Source of the DNA: Nematostella vectensis
Lineage: Eukaryota > Cnidaria > Anthozoa > Actiniaria > Edwardsiidae
NCBI RefSeq assembly: GCF_932526225.1
Contig: NC_064045.1
Location: 15,930,442-15,994,441, forward strand
DNA: 64,000 bases
Direction: 5' to 3'
The notes beneath the pieces were generated by a model, which had not been told where the DNA came from, searched no databases, and worked only from the letters and a program-made list of their open reading frames with translations. Both the position numbers and the translations under genes were made by a program. Within the stretch, counting starts at the first letter, position 1, and the number at the start of each line of letters is the position of its first letter. Positions 9,813-23,443 of this stretch are shown in pieces.

Positions 9813-12800
9813 GGCTATCAGCGGGAATCGAACCCGGGTAGCTGCGTTAGTAGTCAAGTGCCCGCAACGAAAGACTAACGTGGCATTGCTGAAGGGAATT
9901 GTAATGAAAATTACTTTTAATACTATTGGTATCGTAAACTATCCCAAGCAAAGTCACCATCGGACTGGAGGTTACATTCGGGAAAAGCTTTAGGGTTACA
10001 TTTGGGAATTTGTTTTACGAGTGTAACCTCCAAAAGGTTACAATCTATAATTTTTTTCCGAATGTAAATTCCAAAAAGTAACATTAGGAAAAATAAAACA
10101 GTATACTCGGACAAAAAAGTATATCAATCTATCGAGCGCTATGCTCTATATTAGAATCTACTTAATCAAGTTTTCCAAGGAATCTAGTTAGTTCTTGTGT
10201 GCATAAAATATGTACAGGATCCTGAACAAAGCATGAGCACATCAAAGATGCTGAGAGTACATAAAAATGTCCCTATACCTTCTTTTTATGTCATGACACA
10301 CCAAGAACAGTATAATTAAGTATCGATATTAAAACAAAAAATAAAGAAAAAAAATAGGCTATCAGCGGGAATCGAACCCGGGTCGCTGCGGTAGTAGTGA
10401 ACTGCCCGCAACGAAAGACTAACGTGGCATTGCTGAAGGGAATTGTAATGAAAATTACTTTTCATACTATTGGTATCGTAAACTATCCCAAGCAAAGTCA
10501 CCATCGGATTGGAGGTTACATTCGGGAAAAGCTTCAGGGTTACATTCGGGACTTTGTTTTACGAGTGTAACCTCCAAAAGGTTACAATCAATAATTTTTT
10601 TCCGAATGTAAATTCCAAAAAGTAACATTAGGAAAAATAAAACAGTATACTCGGAAAAAAAGGTATATCAATCTATCGAGCGCTATGCTCTATGTTAGAA
10701 TCTACTTAATCAAGTTATCCAAGGAATCTAGTTAGTTCTTGTGTGCATAAAATATGTACAGGATCCTGAACAAAGCATGAGCACATCAAAGATGCTGAGA
10801 GTACATAAAAATGTCCCTATACCTTCTTTTTATGTCATGACACACCAAGAACAGTATAATTAAGTATCGATATTTAAAAAAAAATAAAGAAAAAAAATAG
10901 GCTATCAGCGGGAATCGAACCCGGGTCGCTGCGGTAGTAGTCAAGTGCCCGCAACGAAAGACTAACGTGGCATTGCTGAAGGGAATTGTAATGAAAATTA
11001 CTTTTAATACTATTGGTATCGTAAACTATCCCAAGCAAAGTCACCATCGGACTGGAGGTTACATTCGGGAAAAGCTTTAGGGTTACATTCGGGAATTTGT
11101 TTTACGAGTGTAACCTCCAAAAGGTTACAATCGATAATTTTTTTTCCGAATGTAAATTCCAAAAAGTAACATTAGGAAAAATAAAACAGTATACTCGGAA
11201 AAAAAGGTATATCAATCTATCGAGCGCTATGCTCTATTTTAGAATCTACTTAATCAAGTTATCCAAGGAATCTAGTTAGTTCTTGTGTGCATAAAATATG
11301 TACAGGATCCTGAACAAAGCATGAGCACATCAAAGATGCTGAGAGTACATAAAAATGTCCCTATACCTTCTTTTTATGTCATGACACACCAAGAACAGTA
11401 TAATTACGTATCGCTATTTAAAAAAAAATAAAGAAAAAAATAGGCTATCAGCGGGAATCGAACCCGGGTCGCTGCGGTAGTAGTCAAGTGCCCGCAACGA
11501 AAGACTAACGTGGCATTGCTGAAGGGAATTGTAATGAAAATTACTTTTAATACTATTGGTATCGTAAACTATCCCAAGCAAAGTCACCATCGGACTGGAG
11601 GTTACATTCGGGAAAAGCTTTAGAGTTACATTCGGGAATTTGTTTTACAAGTGTAACCTCCAAAAGGTTACAATCTATAATTTTTTTTCCGAAGGTAAAT
11701 TCCAAAAAGTAACATTAGGAAAAATAAAACAGTATTCTCGGAAAAAAAGGTATATCAATCTATCAATCGCTATGCTCTATGTTAGAATCTACTTAATCAA
11801 GTTATCCAAGGAATCTAGTTAGTTCTTGTGTGCATAAAATATGTACAGGATCCGGAACAAAGCATGAGCACATCAAAGATGCTGAGAGTACATAAAAATG
11901 TCCCTATACCTTCTTTTTATGTCATGACACACCAAGAACAGTATAATTAAGTATCGATATTTAAAAAAAAATAAAGAAAAAAAATAGGCTATCAGCGGGA
12001 ATCGAACCCGGGTCGCTGCGGTAGTAGTCAAGTGCCCGCAACGAAAGACTAACGTGGCATTGCTGAAGGGAATTGTAATGAAAATTACTTTTAATACTAT
12101 TGGTATCGTAAACTATCCCAAGCAAAGTCACCATCGGACTGGAGGTTACAATCGGGAAAAGCTTTAGGGTTACATTCGGGAATTTGTTTTACGAGTGTAA
12201 CCTCCAAAAGGTTACAATCTATATTTTTTTTCCGAATGTAAATTCCAAAAAGTAACATTAGGAAAAATAAAACAGTATACTCGGAAAAAAAAGTATATCA
12301 ATCTATCGAGCGCTATGCTCTATGTTAGAATCTACTTAATCAAGTTATCCAAGGAATCTAGTTAGTTCTTGTGTGCATAAAATATGTACAGGATCCTGAA
12401 CAAAGCATGAGCACATCAAAGATGCTGAGAGTACATAAAAATGTCCCTATACCTTCTTTTTATGTCATGACACACCAAGAACAGTATAATTAAGTATCGA
12501 TATTAAAAAAAAAAATAAAGAAAAAAAATAGGCTATCAGCGGGAATCGAACCCGGGTCGCTGCGGTAGTAGTCAACTGCCCGCAACGAAAGACTAACGTG
12601 GCATTGCTGAAGGGAATTGTAATGAAAATTACTTTTAATACTATTGGTATCGTAAACTATCCCAAGCAAAGTCACCATCGGATTGGAGGTTACATTCGGG
12701 AAAAGCTTCAGGGTTACATTCGGGACTTTGTTTTACGAGTGTAACCTCCAAAAGGTTACAATCAATAATTTTTTTCCGAATGTAAATTCCAAAAAGTAAC

Positions 12801-13078
12801 ATTAGGAAAAATAAAACAGTATACTCGGAAAAAAAGGTATATCAATCTATCGAGCGCTATGCTCTATGTTAGAATCTACTTAATCAAGTTATCCAAGGAA
12901 TCTAGTTAGTTCTTGTGTGCATAAAATATGTACAGGATCCTGAACAAAGCATGAGCACATCAAAGATGCTGAGAGTACATAAAAATGTCCCTATACCTTC
13001 TTTTTATGTCATGACACACCAAGAACAGTATAATTAAGTATCGATATTTAAAAAAAAATAATAAAGAAAAACAAAATA
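9813..13078. repeat. Block of six units: b c2 k l f/b c
   Basis: Starts: b 9813, c2 10357, k 10900, l 11443, f/b 11987, c 12531. The b unit has two private changes, ACATTTGGG (about 9998) and CTCGGACAAAA (about 10106). The c2 unit has GTGAACTGCCC. k has an h- or d-like middle with a class f tail (TTACGTATCGC). The f/b unit has an f front and a b-type ATTAAAA tail, and is followed by c as b would be. The block recurs at 23444-26709. Confidence 0.85.
11443..11986. repeat. Most diverged unit, class l
   Basis: This unit has several changes not seen elsewhere except in its copy at 25074: CTTTAGAGTT, TTTTACAAGTG, CCGAAGGTAAA, AGTATTCTCGG and CTATCAATCGC in place of CTATCGAGCGC. The last change breaks the GAGC/GCTC inverted repeat. 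It otherwise keeps normal length and all landmarks. It may be an older lineage of unit or one that escaped homogenisation. Confidence 0.75.
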
Positions 13079-13622
13079 GGCTATCAGCGGGAATCGAACC
13101 CGGGTCGCTGCGTTAGTAGTCAAGTGCCCGCAACGAAAGACTAACGTGGCATTGATGAAGGGAATTGTAATGAAAATTACTTTTAATACTATTGGTATCG
13201 TAAACTATCCCAAGCAAAGTCACCATCGGACTGGAGGTTACATTCGGGAAAAGCTTCAGGGTTACATTCGGGAATTTGTTTTACGAGTGTAACCTCCAAA
13301 AGGTTACAATCAATAATTTTTTTTCCGAATGTAAATTCCAAAAAGTAACATTAGGAAAAATAAAACAGTATACTCGGAAAAAAAGGTATATCAATCTATC
13401 GAGCGCTATGCTCTATGTTAGAATCTACTTAATCAAGTTATCCAAGGAATCTAGTTAGTTCTTGTGCGCATAAAATATGTACAGGATCCTGAACAAAGCA
13501 TGAGCACATCAAAGATGCTGAGAGTACATAAAAATGTCCCTATGCCTTCTTTTTATGTCATGACACACCAAGAACAGTATAATTAAGTATCGATATTTAA
13601 AAAAAAATAAAGAAAAAAAATA
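13079..13622. repeat. Hybrid unit d/e
   Basis: The front has the d markers CGCTGCGTTAG and GATGAAG with TCACCATC; after GGTTACATTCGGGAAAAGC the markers switch to e. The switch point lies between about 13218 and 13257. It replaces two units (d then e) by one, consistent with a one-unit deletion by unequal exchange. Confidence 0.75.
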
Positions 13623-16600
13623 GGCTATCAGCGGGAATCGAACCCGGGTCGCTGCGGTAGTAGTCAAGTGCCCGCAACGAAAGACTAACGTGGCATTGCT
13701 GAAGGGAATTGTAATGAAAATTACTTTTAATACTATTGGTATCGTAAACTATCCCAACCAAAGTCACCATCGGACTGGAGGTTACAATCGGGAAAAGCTT
13801 TAGGGTTACATTCGGGAATTTGTTTTACGAGTGTAACCTCCAAAAGGTTACAATCTATATTTTTTTTCCGAATGTAAATTCCAAAAAGTAACATTAGGAA
13901 AAATAAAACAGTATACTCGGAAAAAAAAGTATATCAATCTATCGAGCGCTATGCTCTATGTTAGAATCTACTTAATCAAGTTTTCCAAGGAATCTAGTTA
14001 GTTCTTGTGTGCATAAAATATGTACAGGATCCTGAACAAAGCATGAGCACATCAAAGATGCTGAGAGTACATAAAAATGTCCCTATACCTTCTTTTTATG
14101 TCATGACACACCAAGAACAGTATAATTACGTATCGCTATTTAAAAAAAAATAAAGAAAAAAATAGGCTATCAGCGGGAATCGAACCCGGGTCGCTGCGGT
14201 AGTAGTCAAGTGCCCGCAACGAAAGATTAACGTGGCATTGCTGAAGGGAATTGTAATGAAAATTACTTTTAATACTATTGGTATCGTAAACTATCCCAAG
14301 CAAAGTCACCATCGGACTGGAGGTTACATTCGGGAAAAGCTTTAGGGTTACATTCGGGAATTTGTTTTACGAGTGTAACCTCCAAAAGGTTACAATCGAT
14401 AATTTTTTTTCCGAATGTAAATTCCAAAAAGTAACATTAGGAAAAATAAAACAGTATACTCGGAAAAAAAGGTATATCAATCTATCGAGCGCTATGCTCT
14501 ATGTTAGAATCTACTTAATCAAGTTATCCAAGGAATCTAGTTAGTTCTTGTGTGCATAAAATATGTACAGGATCCTGAACAAAGCATGAGCACATCAAAG
14601 ATGCTGAGAGTACATAAAAATGTCCCTATACCTTCTTTTTATGTCATGACACACCAAGAACAGTATAATTAAGTATCGATATTTTAAAAAAAATAAAGAA
14701 AAAAAATAGGCTATCAGCGGGAATCGAACCCGGGTCGCTGCGGTAGTAGTCAAGTGCCCGCAACGAAAGACTAACGTGGCATTGCTGAAGGGAATTGTAA
14801 TGAAAATTACTTTTAATACTATTGGTATCGTAAACTATCCCAAGCAAAGTCACCATCGGACTGGAGGTTACATTCGGGAAAAGCTTTAGGGTTACATTCG
14901 GGAATTTGTTTTACGAGTGTAACCTCCAAAAGGTTACAATCGATAATTTTTTTTCCGAATGTAAATTCCAAAAAGTAACATTAGGAAAAATAAAACAGTA
15001 TACTCGGAAAAAAAGGTATATCAATCTATCGAGCGCTATGCTCTATTTTAGAATCTACTTAATCAAGTTATCCAAGGAATCTAGTTAGTTCTTGTGTGCA
15101 TAAAATATGTACAGGATCCGGAACAAAGCATGAGCACATCAAAGATGCTGAGAGTACATCAAAATGTCCCTATACCTTCTTTTTATGTCATGACACACCA
15201 AGAACAGTATAATTAAGTATCGATATTTAAAAAAAAAATAAAGAAAAAAAAAAAAATAGGCTATCAGCGGGAATCGAACCCGGGTCGTTTCGTTAGTAGT
15301 CAAGTGCCCGCAACGAAAGACTAACGTGGCATTGCTGAAGGGAATCGTAATGAAAATTACTTTTAATACTATTGGTATCGTAAACTATCCCAAGCAAAGT
15401 CAACATCGGACTGGAGGTTACATTCGGGAAAAGCTTCAGGGTTACATTCGGGAATTTGTTTTACGAGTGTAACCTCCAAAAGGTTACAATCAATAATTTT
15501 TTTTCCGAATGTAAATTCCAAAAAGTAACATTAGGAAAAATAAAACAATATACTCGGAAAAAAAGGTATATCAATCTATCGAGCGCTATGCTCTATGTTA
15601 GAATCTACTTAATCAAGTTATCCAAGCAATCTAGTTAGTTCTTGTGCGCATAAAATATGTACAGGATCCTGAACAAAGCATGAGCACATCAAAGATGCTG
15701 AGAGTACATAAAAATGTCCCTATACCTTCTTTTTATGTCATGACACACCAAGAACAGTATAATTAAGTATCGATATTTAAAAAAAAAATAAAGAAAAAAA
15801 AAATAGGCTATCAGCGGGAATCGAACCCGGGTCGCTGCGGTAGTAGTCAAGTGCCCGCAACGAAAGATTAACGTGGCATTGCTGAAGGGAATTGTAATGA
15901 AAATTACTTTTAATACTATTGGTATCGTAAACTATCCCAACCAAAGTCACCATCGGACTGGAGGTTACATTCGGGAAAAGCTTTAGGGTTACATTCGGGA
16001 ATTTGTTTTACGAGTGTAACCTCCAAAAGGTTACAATCGATAATTTTTTTTCCGAATGTAAATTCCAAAAAGTAACATTAGGAAAAATAAAACAGTATAC
16101 TCGGAAAAAAAGGTATATCAATCTATCGAGCGCTATGCTCTATGTTAGAATCTACTTAATCAAGTTATCCAAGGAATCTAGTTAGTTCTTGTGTGCATAA
16201 AATATGTACAGGATCCTGAACAAAGCATGAGCACATCAAAGATGCTGAGAGTACATAAAAATGTCCCTATACCTTCTTTTTATGTCATGACACACCAAGA
16301 ACAGTATAATTAAGTATCGATATTTAAAAAAAAATAAAGAAAAAAAATAGGCTATCAGCGAGAATCGAACCCGGGTCGCTGCGGTAGTAGTCAAGTGCCC
16401 GCAACGAAAGACTAACGTGGCATTGCTGAAGGGAATTGTAATGAAAATTACTTTTAATACTATTGGTATCGTAAACTATCCCAAGCAAAGTCACCATCGG
16501 ACTGGAGGTTACATTCGGGAAAAGCTTTAGGGTTACATTCGGGAATTTGTTTTACGAGTGTAACCTCCAAAAGGTTACAATCGATAATTTTTTTTCCGAA

Positions 16601-17443
16601 TGTAAATTCCAAAAAGTAACATTAGGAAAAATAAAACAGTATACTCGGAAAAAAAGGTATATCAATCTATCGAGCGCTATGCTCTATGTTAGAATCTACT
16701 TAATCAAGTTATCCAAGGAATCTAGTTAGTTCTTGTGTGCATAAAATATGTACAGGATCCTGAACAAAGCATGAGCACATCAAAGATGCTGAGAGTACAT
16801 AAAAATGTCCCTATACCTTCTTTTTATGTCATGACACACCAAGATCAGTATAATTAAGTATCGATATTTAAAAAAAAAAAAAATAAAGAAAAACAAATAG
16901 GCTATCAGCGGGAATCGAACCCGGGTAGCTGCGTTAGTAGTCAAGTGCCCGCAACGAAAGACTAACGTGGCATTGCTGAAGGGAATTGTAATGAAAATTA
17001 CTTTTAATACTATTGGTATCGTAAACTATCCCAAGCAAAGTCACCATCGGACTGGAGGTTACATTCGGGAAAAGCTTTAGGGTTACATTCGGGAATTTGT
17101 TTTACGAGTGTAACCTCCAAAAGGTTACAATCTATAATTTTTTTCCGAATGTAAATTCCAAAAAGTAACATTAGGAAAAATAAAACAGTATACTCGGAAA
17201 AAAAAGTATATCAATCTATCGAGCGCTATGCTCTATATTAGAATCTACTTAATCAAGTTTTCCAAGGAATCTAGTTAGTTCTTGTGTGCATAAAATATGT
17301 ACAGGATCCTGAACAAAGCATGAGCACATCAAAGATGCTGAGAGTACATAAAAATGTCCCTATACCTTCTTTTTATGTCATGACACACCAAGAACAGTAT
17401 AATTAAGTATCGATATTAAAAAAAAAAATAAAGAAAAAAAATA
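13079..17443. repeat. Block of eight units: d/e f g h i j a b
   Basis: Starts: d/e 13079, f 13623, g 14165, h 14709, i 15259, j 15806, a 16350, b 16900. The first unit joins a d front (GCATTGATGAAG) to an e back (CTTCAGGG, ATCAATAA, CTATGCC) and is followed by f as an e should be. The f unit carries CCCAACCAAAG, otherwise a j marker. The i unit has CGTTTCG in place of CGTTGCG. The a unit has AGCGAGAATC. f to j recurs at 20714 and 36542. Confidence 0.85.
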
Positions 17444-20400
17444 GGCTATCAGCGGGAATCGAACCCGGGTCGCTGCGGTAGTAGTCAACTGCCCGCAACG
17501 AAAGACTAACGTGGCATTGCTGAAGGGAATTGTAATGAAAATTACTTTTCATACTATTGGTATCGTAAACTATCCCAAGCAAAGTCACCATCGGATTGGA
17601 GGTTACATTCGGGAAAAGCTTCAGGGTTACATTCGGGACTTTGTTTTACGAGTGTAACCTCCAAAAGGTTACAATCAATAATTTTTTTCCGAATGTAAAT
17701 TCCAAAAAGTAACATTAGGAAAAATAAAACAGTATACTCGGAAAAAAAGGTATATCAATCTATCGAGCGCTATGCTCTATGTTAGAATCTACTTAATCAA
17801 GTTATCCAAGGAATCTAGTTAGTTCTTGTGTGCATAAAATATGTACAGGATCCTGAACAAAGCATGAGCACATCAAAGATGCTGAGAGTACATAAAAATG
17901 TCCCTATACCTTCTTTTTATGTCATGACACACCAAGAACAGTATAATTAAGTATCGATATTTAAAAAAAAAATAAAGAAAAAAAATAGGCTATCAGCGGG
18001 AATCGAACCCGGGTCGCTGCGGTAGTAGTCAAGTGCCCGCAACGAAAGACTAACGTGGCATTGCTGAAGGGAATTGTAATGAAAATTACTTTTAATACTA
18101 TTGGTATCGTAAACTATCCCAAGCAAAGTCACCATCGGACTGGAGGTTACATTCGGGAAAAGCTTTAGGGTTACATTCGGGAATTTGTTTTACGAGTGTA
18201 ACCTCCAAAAGGTTACAATCGATAATTTTTTTTCCGAATGTAAATTCCAAAAAGTAACATTAGGAAAAATAAAACAGTATACTCGGAAAAAAAGGTATAT
18301 CAATCTATCGAGCGCTATGCTCTATGTTAGAATCTACTTAATCAAGTTATCCAAGCAATCTAGTTAGTTCTTGTGCGCATAAAATATGTACAGGATCCTG
18401 AACAAAGCATGAGCACATCAAAGATGCTGAGAGTACATAAAAATGTCCCTATACCTTCTTTTTATGTCATGACACACCAAGAACAGTATAATTAAGTATC
18501 GATATTTAAAAAAAAAATAAAGAAAAAAAAAATAGGCTATCAGCGGGAATCGAACCCGGGTCGCTGCGGTAGTAGTCAAGTGCCCGCAACGAAAGATTAA
18601 CGTGGCATTGCTGAAGGGAATTGTAATGAAAATTACTTTTAATACTATTGGTATCGTAAACTATCCCAACCAAAGTCACCATCGGACTGGAGGTTACATT
18701 CGGGAAAAGCTTTAGGGTTACATTCGGGAATTTGTTTAACGAGTGTAACCTCCAAAAGGTTACAATCGATAATTTTTTTTCCGAATGTAAATTCCAAAAA
18801 GTAACATTAGGAAAAATAAAACAGTATACTCGGAAAAAAAGGTATATCAATCTATCGAGCGCTATGCTCTATGTTAGAATCTACTTAATCAAGTTATCCA
18901 AGGAATCTAGTTAGTTCTTGTGTGCATAAAATATGTACAGGATCCTGAACAAAGCATGAGCACATCAAAGATGCTGAGAGTACATAAAAATGTCCCTATA
19001 CCTTCTTTTTATGTCATGACACACCAAGAACAGTATAATTAAGTATCGATATTTAAAAAAAAATAAAGAAAAAAAATAGGCTATCAGCGGGAATCGAACC
19101 CGGGTCGCTGCGGTAGTAGTCAAGTGCCCGCAACGAAAGACTAACGTGGCATTGCTGAAGGGAATTGTAATGAAAATTACTTTTAATACTATTGGTATCG
19201 TAAACTATCCCAAGCAAAGTCACCATCGGACTGGAGGTTACATTCGGGAAAAGCTTTAGGGTTACATTCGGGAATTTGTTTTACGAGTGTAACCTCCAAA
19301 AGGTTACAATCGATAATTGTTTTTCCGAATGTAAATTCCAAAAAGTAACATTAGGAAAAATAAAACAGTATACTCGGAAAAAAAGGTATATCAATCTATC
19401 GAGCGCTATGCTCTATGTTAGAATCTACTTAATCAAGTTATCCAAGGAATCTAGTTAGTTCTTGTGTGCATAAAATATGTACAGGATCCTGAACAAAGCA
19501 TGAGCACATCAAAGATGCTGAGAGTACATAAAAATGTCCCTATACCTTCTTTTTATGTCATGACACACCAAGATCAGTATAATTAAGTATCGATATTTAA
19601 AAAAAAAAAATAAAGAAAAACAAATAGGCTATCAGCGGGAATCGAACCCGGGTAGCTGCGTTAGTAGTCAAGTGCCCGCAACGAAAGACTAACGTGGCAT
19701 TGCTGAAGGGAATTGTAATGAAAATTACTTTTAATACTATTGGTATCGTAAACTATCCCAAGCAAAGTCACCATCGGACTGGAGGTTACATTCGGGAAAA
19801 GCTTTAGGGTTACATTCGGGAATTTGTTTTACGAGTGTAACCTCCAAAAGGTTACAATCTATAATTTTTTTCCGAATGTAAATTCCAAAAAGTAACATTA
19901 GGAAAAATAAAACAGTATACTCGGAAAAAAAAGTATATCAATCTATCGAGCGCTATGCTCTATATTAGAATCTACTTAATCAAGTTTTCCAAGGAATCTA
20001 GTTAGTTCTTGTGTGCATAAAATATGTACAGGATCCTGAACAAAGCATGAGCACATCAAAGATGCTGAGAGTACATAAAAATGTCCCTATACCTTCTTTT
20101 TATGTCATGACACACCAAGAACAGTATAATTAAGTATCGATATTAAAAAAAAAAATAAAGAAAAAAAATAGGCTATCAGCGGGAATCGAACCCGGGTCGC
20201 TGCGGTAGTAGTCAACTGCCCGCAACGAAAGACTAACGTGGCATTGCTGAAGGGAATTGTAATGAAAATTACTTTTCATACTATTGGTATCGTAAACTAT
20301 CCCAAGCAAAGTCACCATCGGATTGGAGGTTACATTCGGGAAAAGCTTCAGGGTTACATTCGGGACTTTGTTTTACGAGTGTAACCTCCAAAAGGTTACA

Positions 20401-20713
20401 ATCAATAATTTTTTTCCGAATGTAAATTCCAAAAAGTAACATTAGGAAAAATAAAACAGTATACTCGGAAAAAAAGGTATATCAATCTATCGAGCGCTAT
20501 GCTCTATGTTAGAATCTACTTAATCAAGTTATCCAAGGAATCTAGTTAGTTCTTGTGTGCATAAAATATGTACAGGATCCTGAACAAAGCATGAGCACAT
20601 CAAAGATGCTGAGAGTACATAAAAATGTCCCTATACCTTCTTTTTATGTCATGACACACCAAGAACAGTATAATTAAGTATCGATATTTAAAAAAAAATA
20701 AAGAAAAAAAATA
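17444..20713. repeat. Block of six units: c2 h/i j a b c2
   Basis: Starts: c2 17444, h/i 17988, j 18535, a 19079, b 19627, c2 20171. j-a-b-c2 here repeats 15806-17987 about 2729 bp downstream. The j unit has TTTAACGAGTG (about 18735). The a unit has GATAATTGTTTTT, a private change shared only with the unit at 34907. The block recurs at 33273. Confidence 0.85.
17988..18534. repeat. Hybrid unit h/i
   Basis: The front is h-like (CGCTGCGG, ATCGATAA) and the back is class i (CCAAGCAATC, GTGCGCAT). It is followed by j, as i normally is. The same hybrid sits at 33816, so it formed before the block was copied. Confidence 0.7.
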
Positions 20714-23443
20714 GGCTATCAGCGGGAATCGAACCCGGGTCGCTGCGGTAGTAGTCAAGTGCCCGCAACGAAAGACTAACGTGGCATTGCTGAAGGGAAT
20801 TGTAATGAAAATTACTTTTAATACTATTGGTATCGTAAACTATCCCAAGCAAAGTCACCATCGGACTGGAGGTTACAATCGGGAAAAGCTTTAGGGTTAC
20901 ATTCGGGAATTTGTTTTACGAGTGTAACCTCCAAAAGGTTACAATCTATATTTTTTTTCCGAATGTAAATTCCAAAAAGTAACATTAGGAAAAATAAAAC
21001 AGTATACTCGGAAAAAAAAGTATATCAATCTATCGAGCGCTATGCTCTATGTTAGAATCTACTTAATCAAGTTTTCCAAGGAATCTAGTTAGTTCTTGTG
21101 TGCATAAAATATGTACAGGATCCTGAACAAAGCATGAGCACATCAAAGATGCTGAGAGTACATAAAAATGTCCCTATACCTTCTTTTTATGTCATGACAC
21201 ACCAAGAACAGTATAATTACGTATCGCTATTTAAAAAAAAATAAAGAAAAAAATAGGCTATCAGCGGGAATCGAACCCGGGTCGCTGCGGTAGTAGTCAA
21301 GTGCCCGCAACGAAAGATTAACGTGGCATTGCTGAAGGGAATTGTAATGAAAATTACTTTTAATACTATTGGTATCGTAAACTATCCCAAGCAAAGTCAC
21401 CATCGGACTGGAGATTACATTCGGGAAAAGCTTTAGGGTTACATTCGGGAATTTGTTTTACGAGTGTAACCTCCAAAAGGTTACAATCGATAATTTTTTT
21501 TCCGAATGTAAATTCCAAAAAGTAACATTAGGAAAAATAAAACAGTATACTCGGAAAAAAAGGTATATCAATCTATCGAGCGCTATGCTCTATGTTAGAA
21601 TCTACTTAATCAAGTTATCCAAGGAATCTAGTTAGTTCTTGTGTGCATAAAATATGTACAGGATCCTGAACAAAGCATGAGCACATCAAAGATGCTGAGA
21701 GTACATAAAAATGTCCCTATACCTTCTTTTTATGTCATGACACACCAAGAACAGTATAATTAAGTATCGATATTTTAAAAAAAATAAAGAAAAAAAATAG
21801 GCTATCAGCGGGAATCGAACCCTTGTCGCTGCGGTAGTAGTCAAGTGCCCGCAACGAAAGACTAACGTGGCATTGCTGAAGGGAATTGTAATGAAAATTA
21901 CTTTTAATACTATTGGTATCGTAAACTATCCCAAGCAAAGTCACCATCGGACTGGAGGTTACATTCGGGAAAAGCTTTAGGGTTACATTCGGGAATTTGT
22001 TTTACGAGTGTAACCTCCAAAAGGTTACAATCGATAATTTTTTTTCCGAATGTAAATTCCAAAAAGTAACATTAGGAAAAATAAAACAGTATACTCGGAA
22101 AAAAAGGTATATCAATCTATCGAGCGCTATGCTCTATTTTAGAATCTACTTAATCAAGTTATCCAAGGAATCTAGTTAGTTCTTGTGTGCATAAAATATG
22201 TACAGGATCCGGAACAAAGCATGAGCACATCAAAGATGCTGAGAGTACATCAAAATGTCCCTATACCTTCTTTTTATGTCATGACACACCAAGAACAGTA
22301 TAATTAAGTATCGATATTTAAAAAAAAAATAAAGAAAAAAAAAAAATAGGCTATCAGCGGGAATCGAACCCGGGTCGTTGCGTTAGTAGTCAAGTGCCCG
22401 CAACGAAAGACTAACGTGGCATTGCTGAAGGGAATCGTAATAAAAATTACTTTTAATACTATTGGTATCGTAAACTATCCCAAGCAAAGTCAACATCGGA
22501 CTGGAGGTTACATTCGGGAAAAGCTTCAGGGTTACATTCGGGAATTTGTTTTACGAGTGTAACCTCCAAAAGGTTACAATCAATAATTTTTTTTCCGAAT
22601 GTAAATTCCAAAAAGTAACATTAGGAAAAATAAAACAGTATACTCGGAAAAAAAGGTATATCAATCTATCGAGCGCTATGCTCTATGTTAGAATCTACTT
22701 AATCAAGTTATCCAAGCAATCTAGTTAGTTCTTGTGCGCATAAAATATGTACAGGATCCTGAACAAAGCATGAGCACATCAAAGATGCTGAGAGTACATA
22801 AAAATGTCCCTATACCTTCTTTTTATGTCATGACACACCAAGAACAGTATAATTAAGTATCGATATTTAAAAAAAAAATAAAGAAAAAAAAAATAGGCTA
22901 TCAGCGGGAATCGAACCCGGGTCGCTGCGGTAGTAGTCAAGTGCCCGCAACGAAAGATTAACGTGGCATTGCTGAAGGGAATTGTAATGAAAATTACTTT
23001 TAATACTATTGGTATCGTAAACTATCCCAACCAAAGTCACCATCGGACTGGAGGTTACATTCGGGAAAAGCTTTAGGGTTACATTCGGGAATTTGTTTTA
23101 CGAGTGTAACCTCCAAAAGGTTACAATCGATAATTTTTTTTCCGAATGTAAATTCCAAAAAGTAACAATAGGAAAAATAAAACAGTATACTCGGAAAAAA
23201 AGGTATATCAATCTATCGAGCGCTATGCTCTATGTTAGAATCTACTTAATCAAGTTATCCAAGGAATCTAGTTAGTTCTTGTGTGCATAAAATATGTACA
23301 GGATCCTGAACAAAGCATGAGCACATCAAAGATGCTGAGAGTACATAAAAATGTCCCTATACCTTCTTTTTATGTCATGACACACCAAGATCAGTATAAT
23401 TAAGTATCGATATTTAAAAAAAAAAAATAAAGAAAAACAAATA
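20714..23443. repeat. Block of five units: f g h i j/a
   Basis: Starts: f 20714, g 21256, h 21800, i 22349, j/a 22896. Private changes: GGAGATTACATT in g (about 21411), AACCCTTGTCG in h (about 21820), AATAAAAATTAC in i (about 22438), GTAACAATAGG in j (about 23162). The j unit ends as class a and is followed by b. f-g-h-i-j is the most often repeated order in the window. Confidence 0.85.

Noticed and set aside
18506-18850. 114-codon minus-strand open frame, the longest free of Ns
   Set aside because: It is a fusion of the usual minus-strand frames caused by one base change (TTTAACGAG) and A-run length; no other unit of the same class has it.
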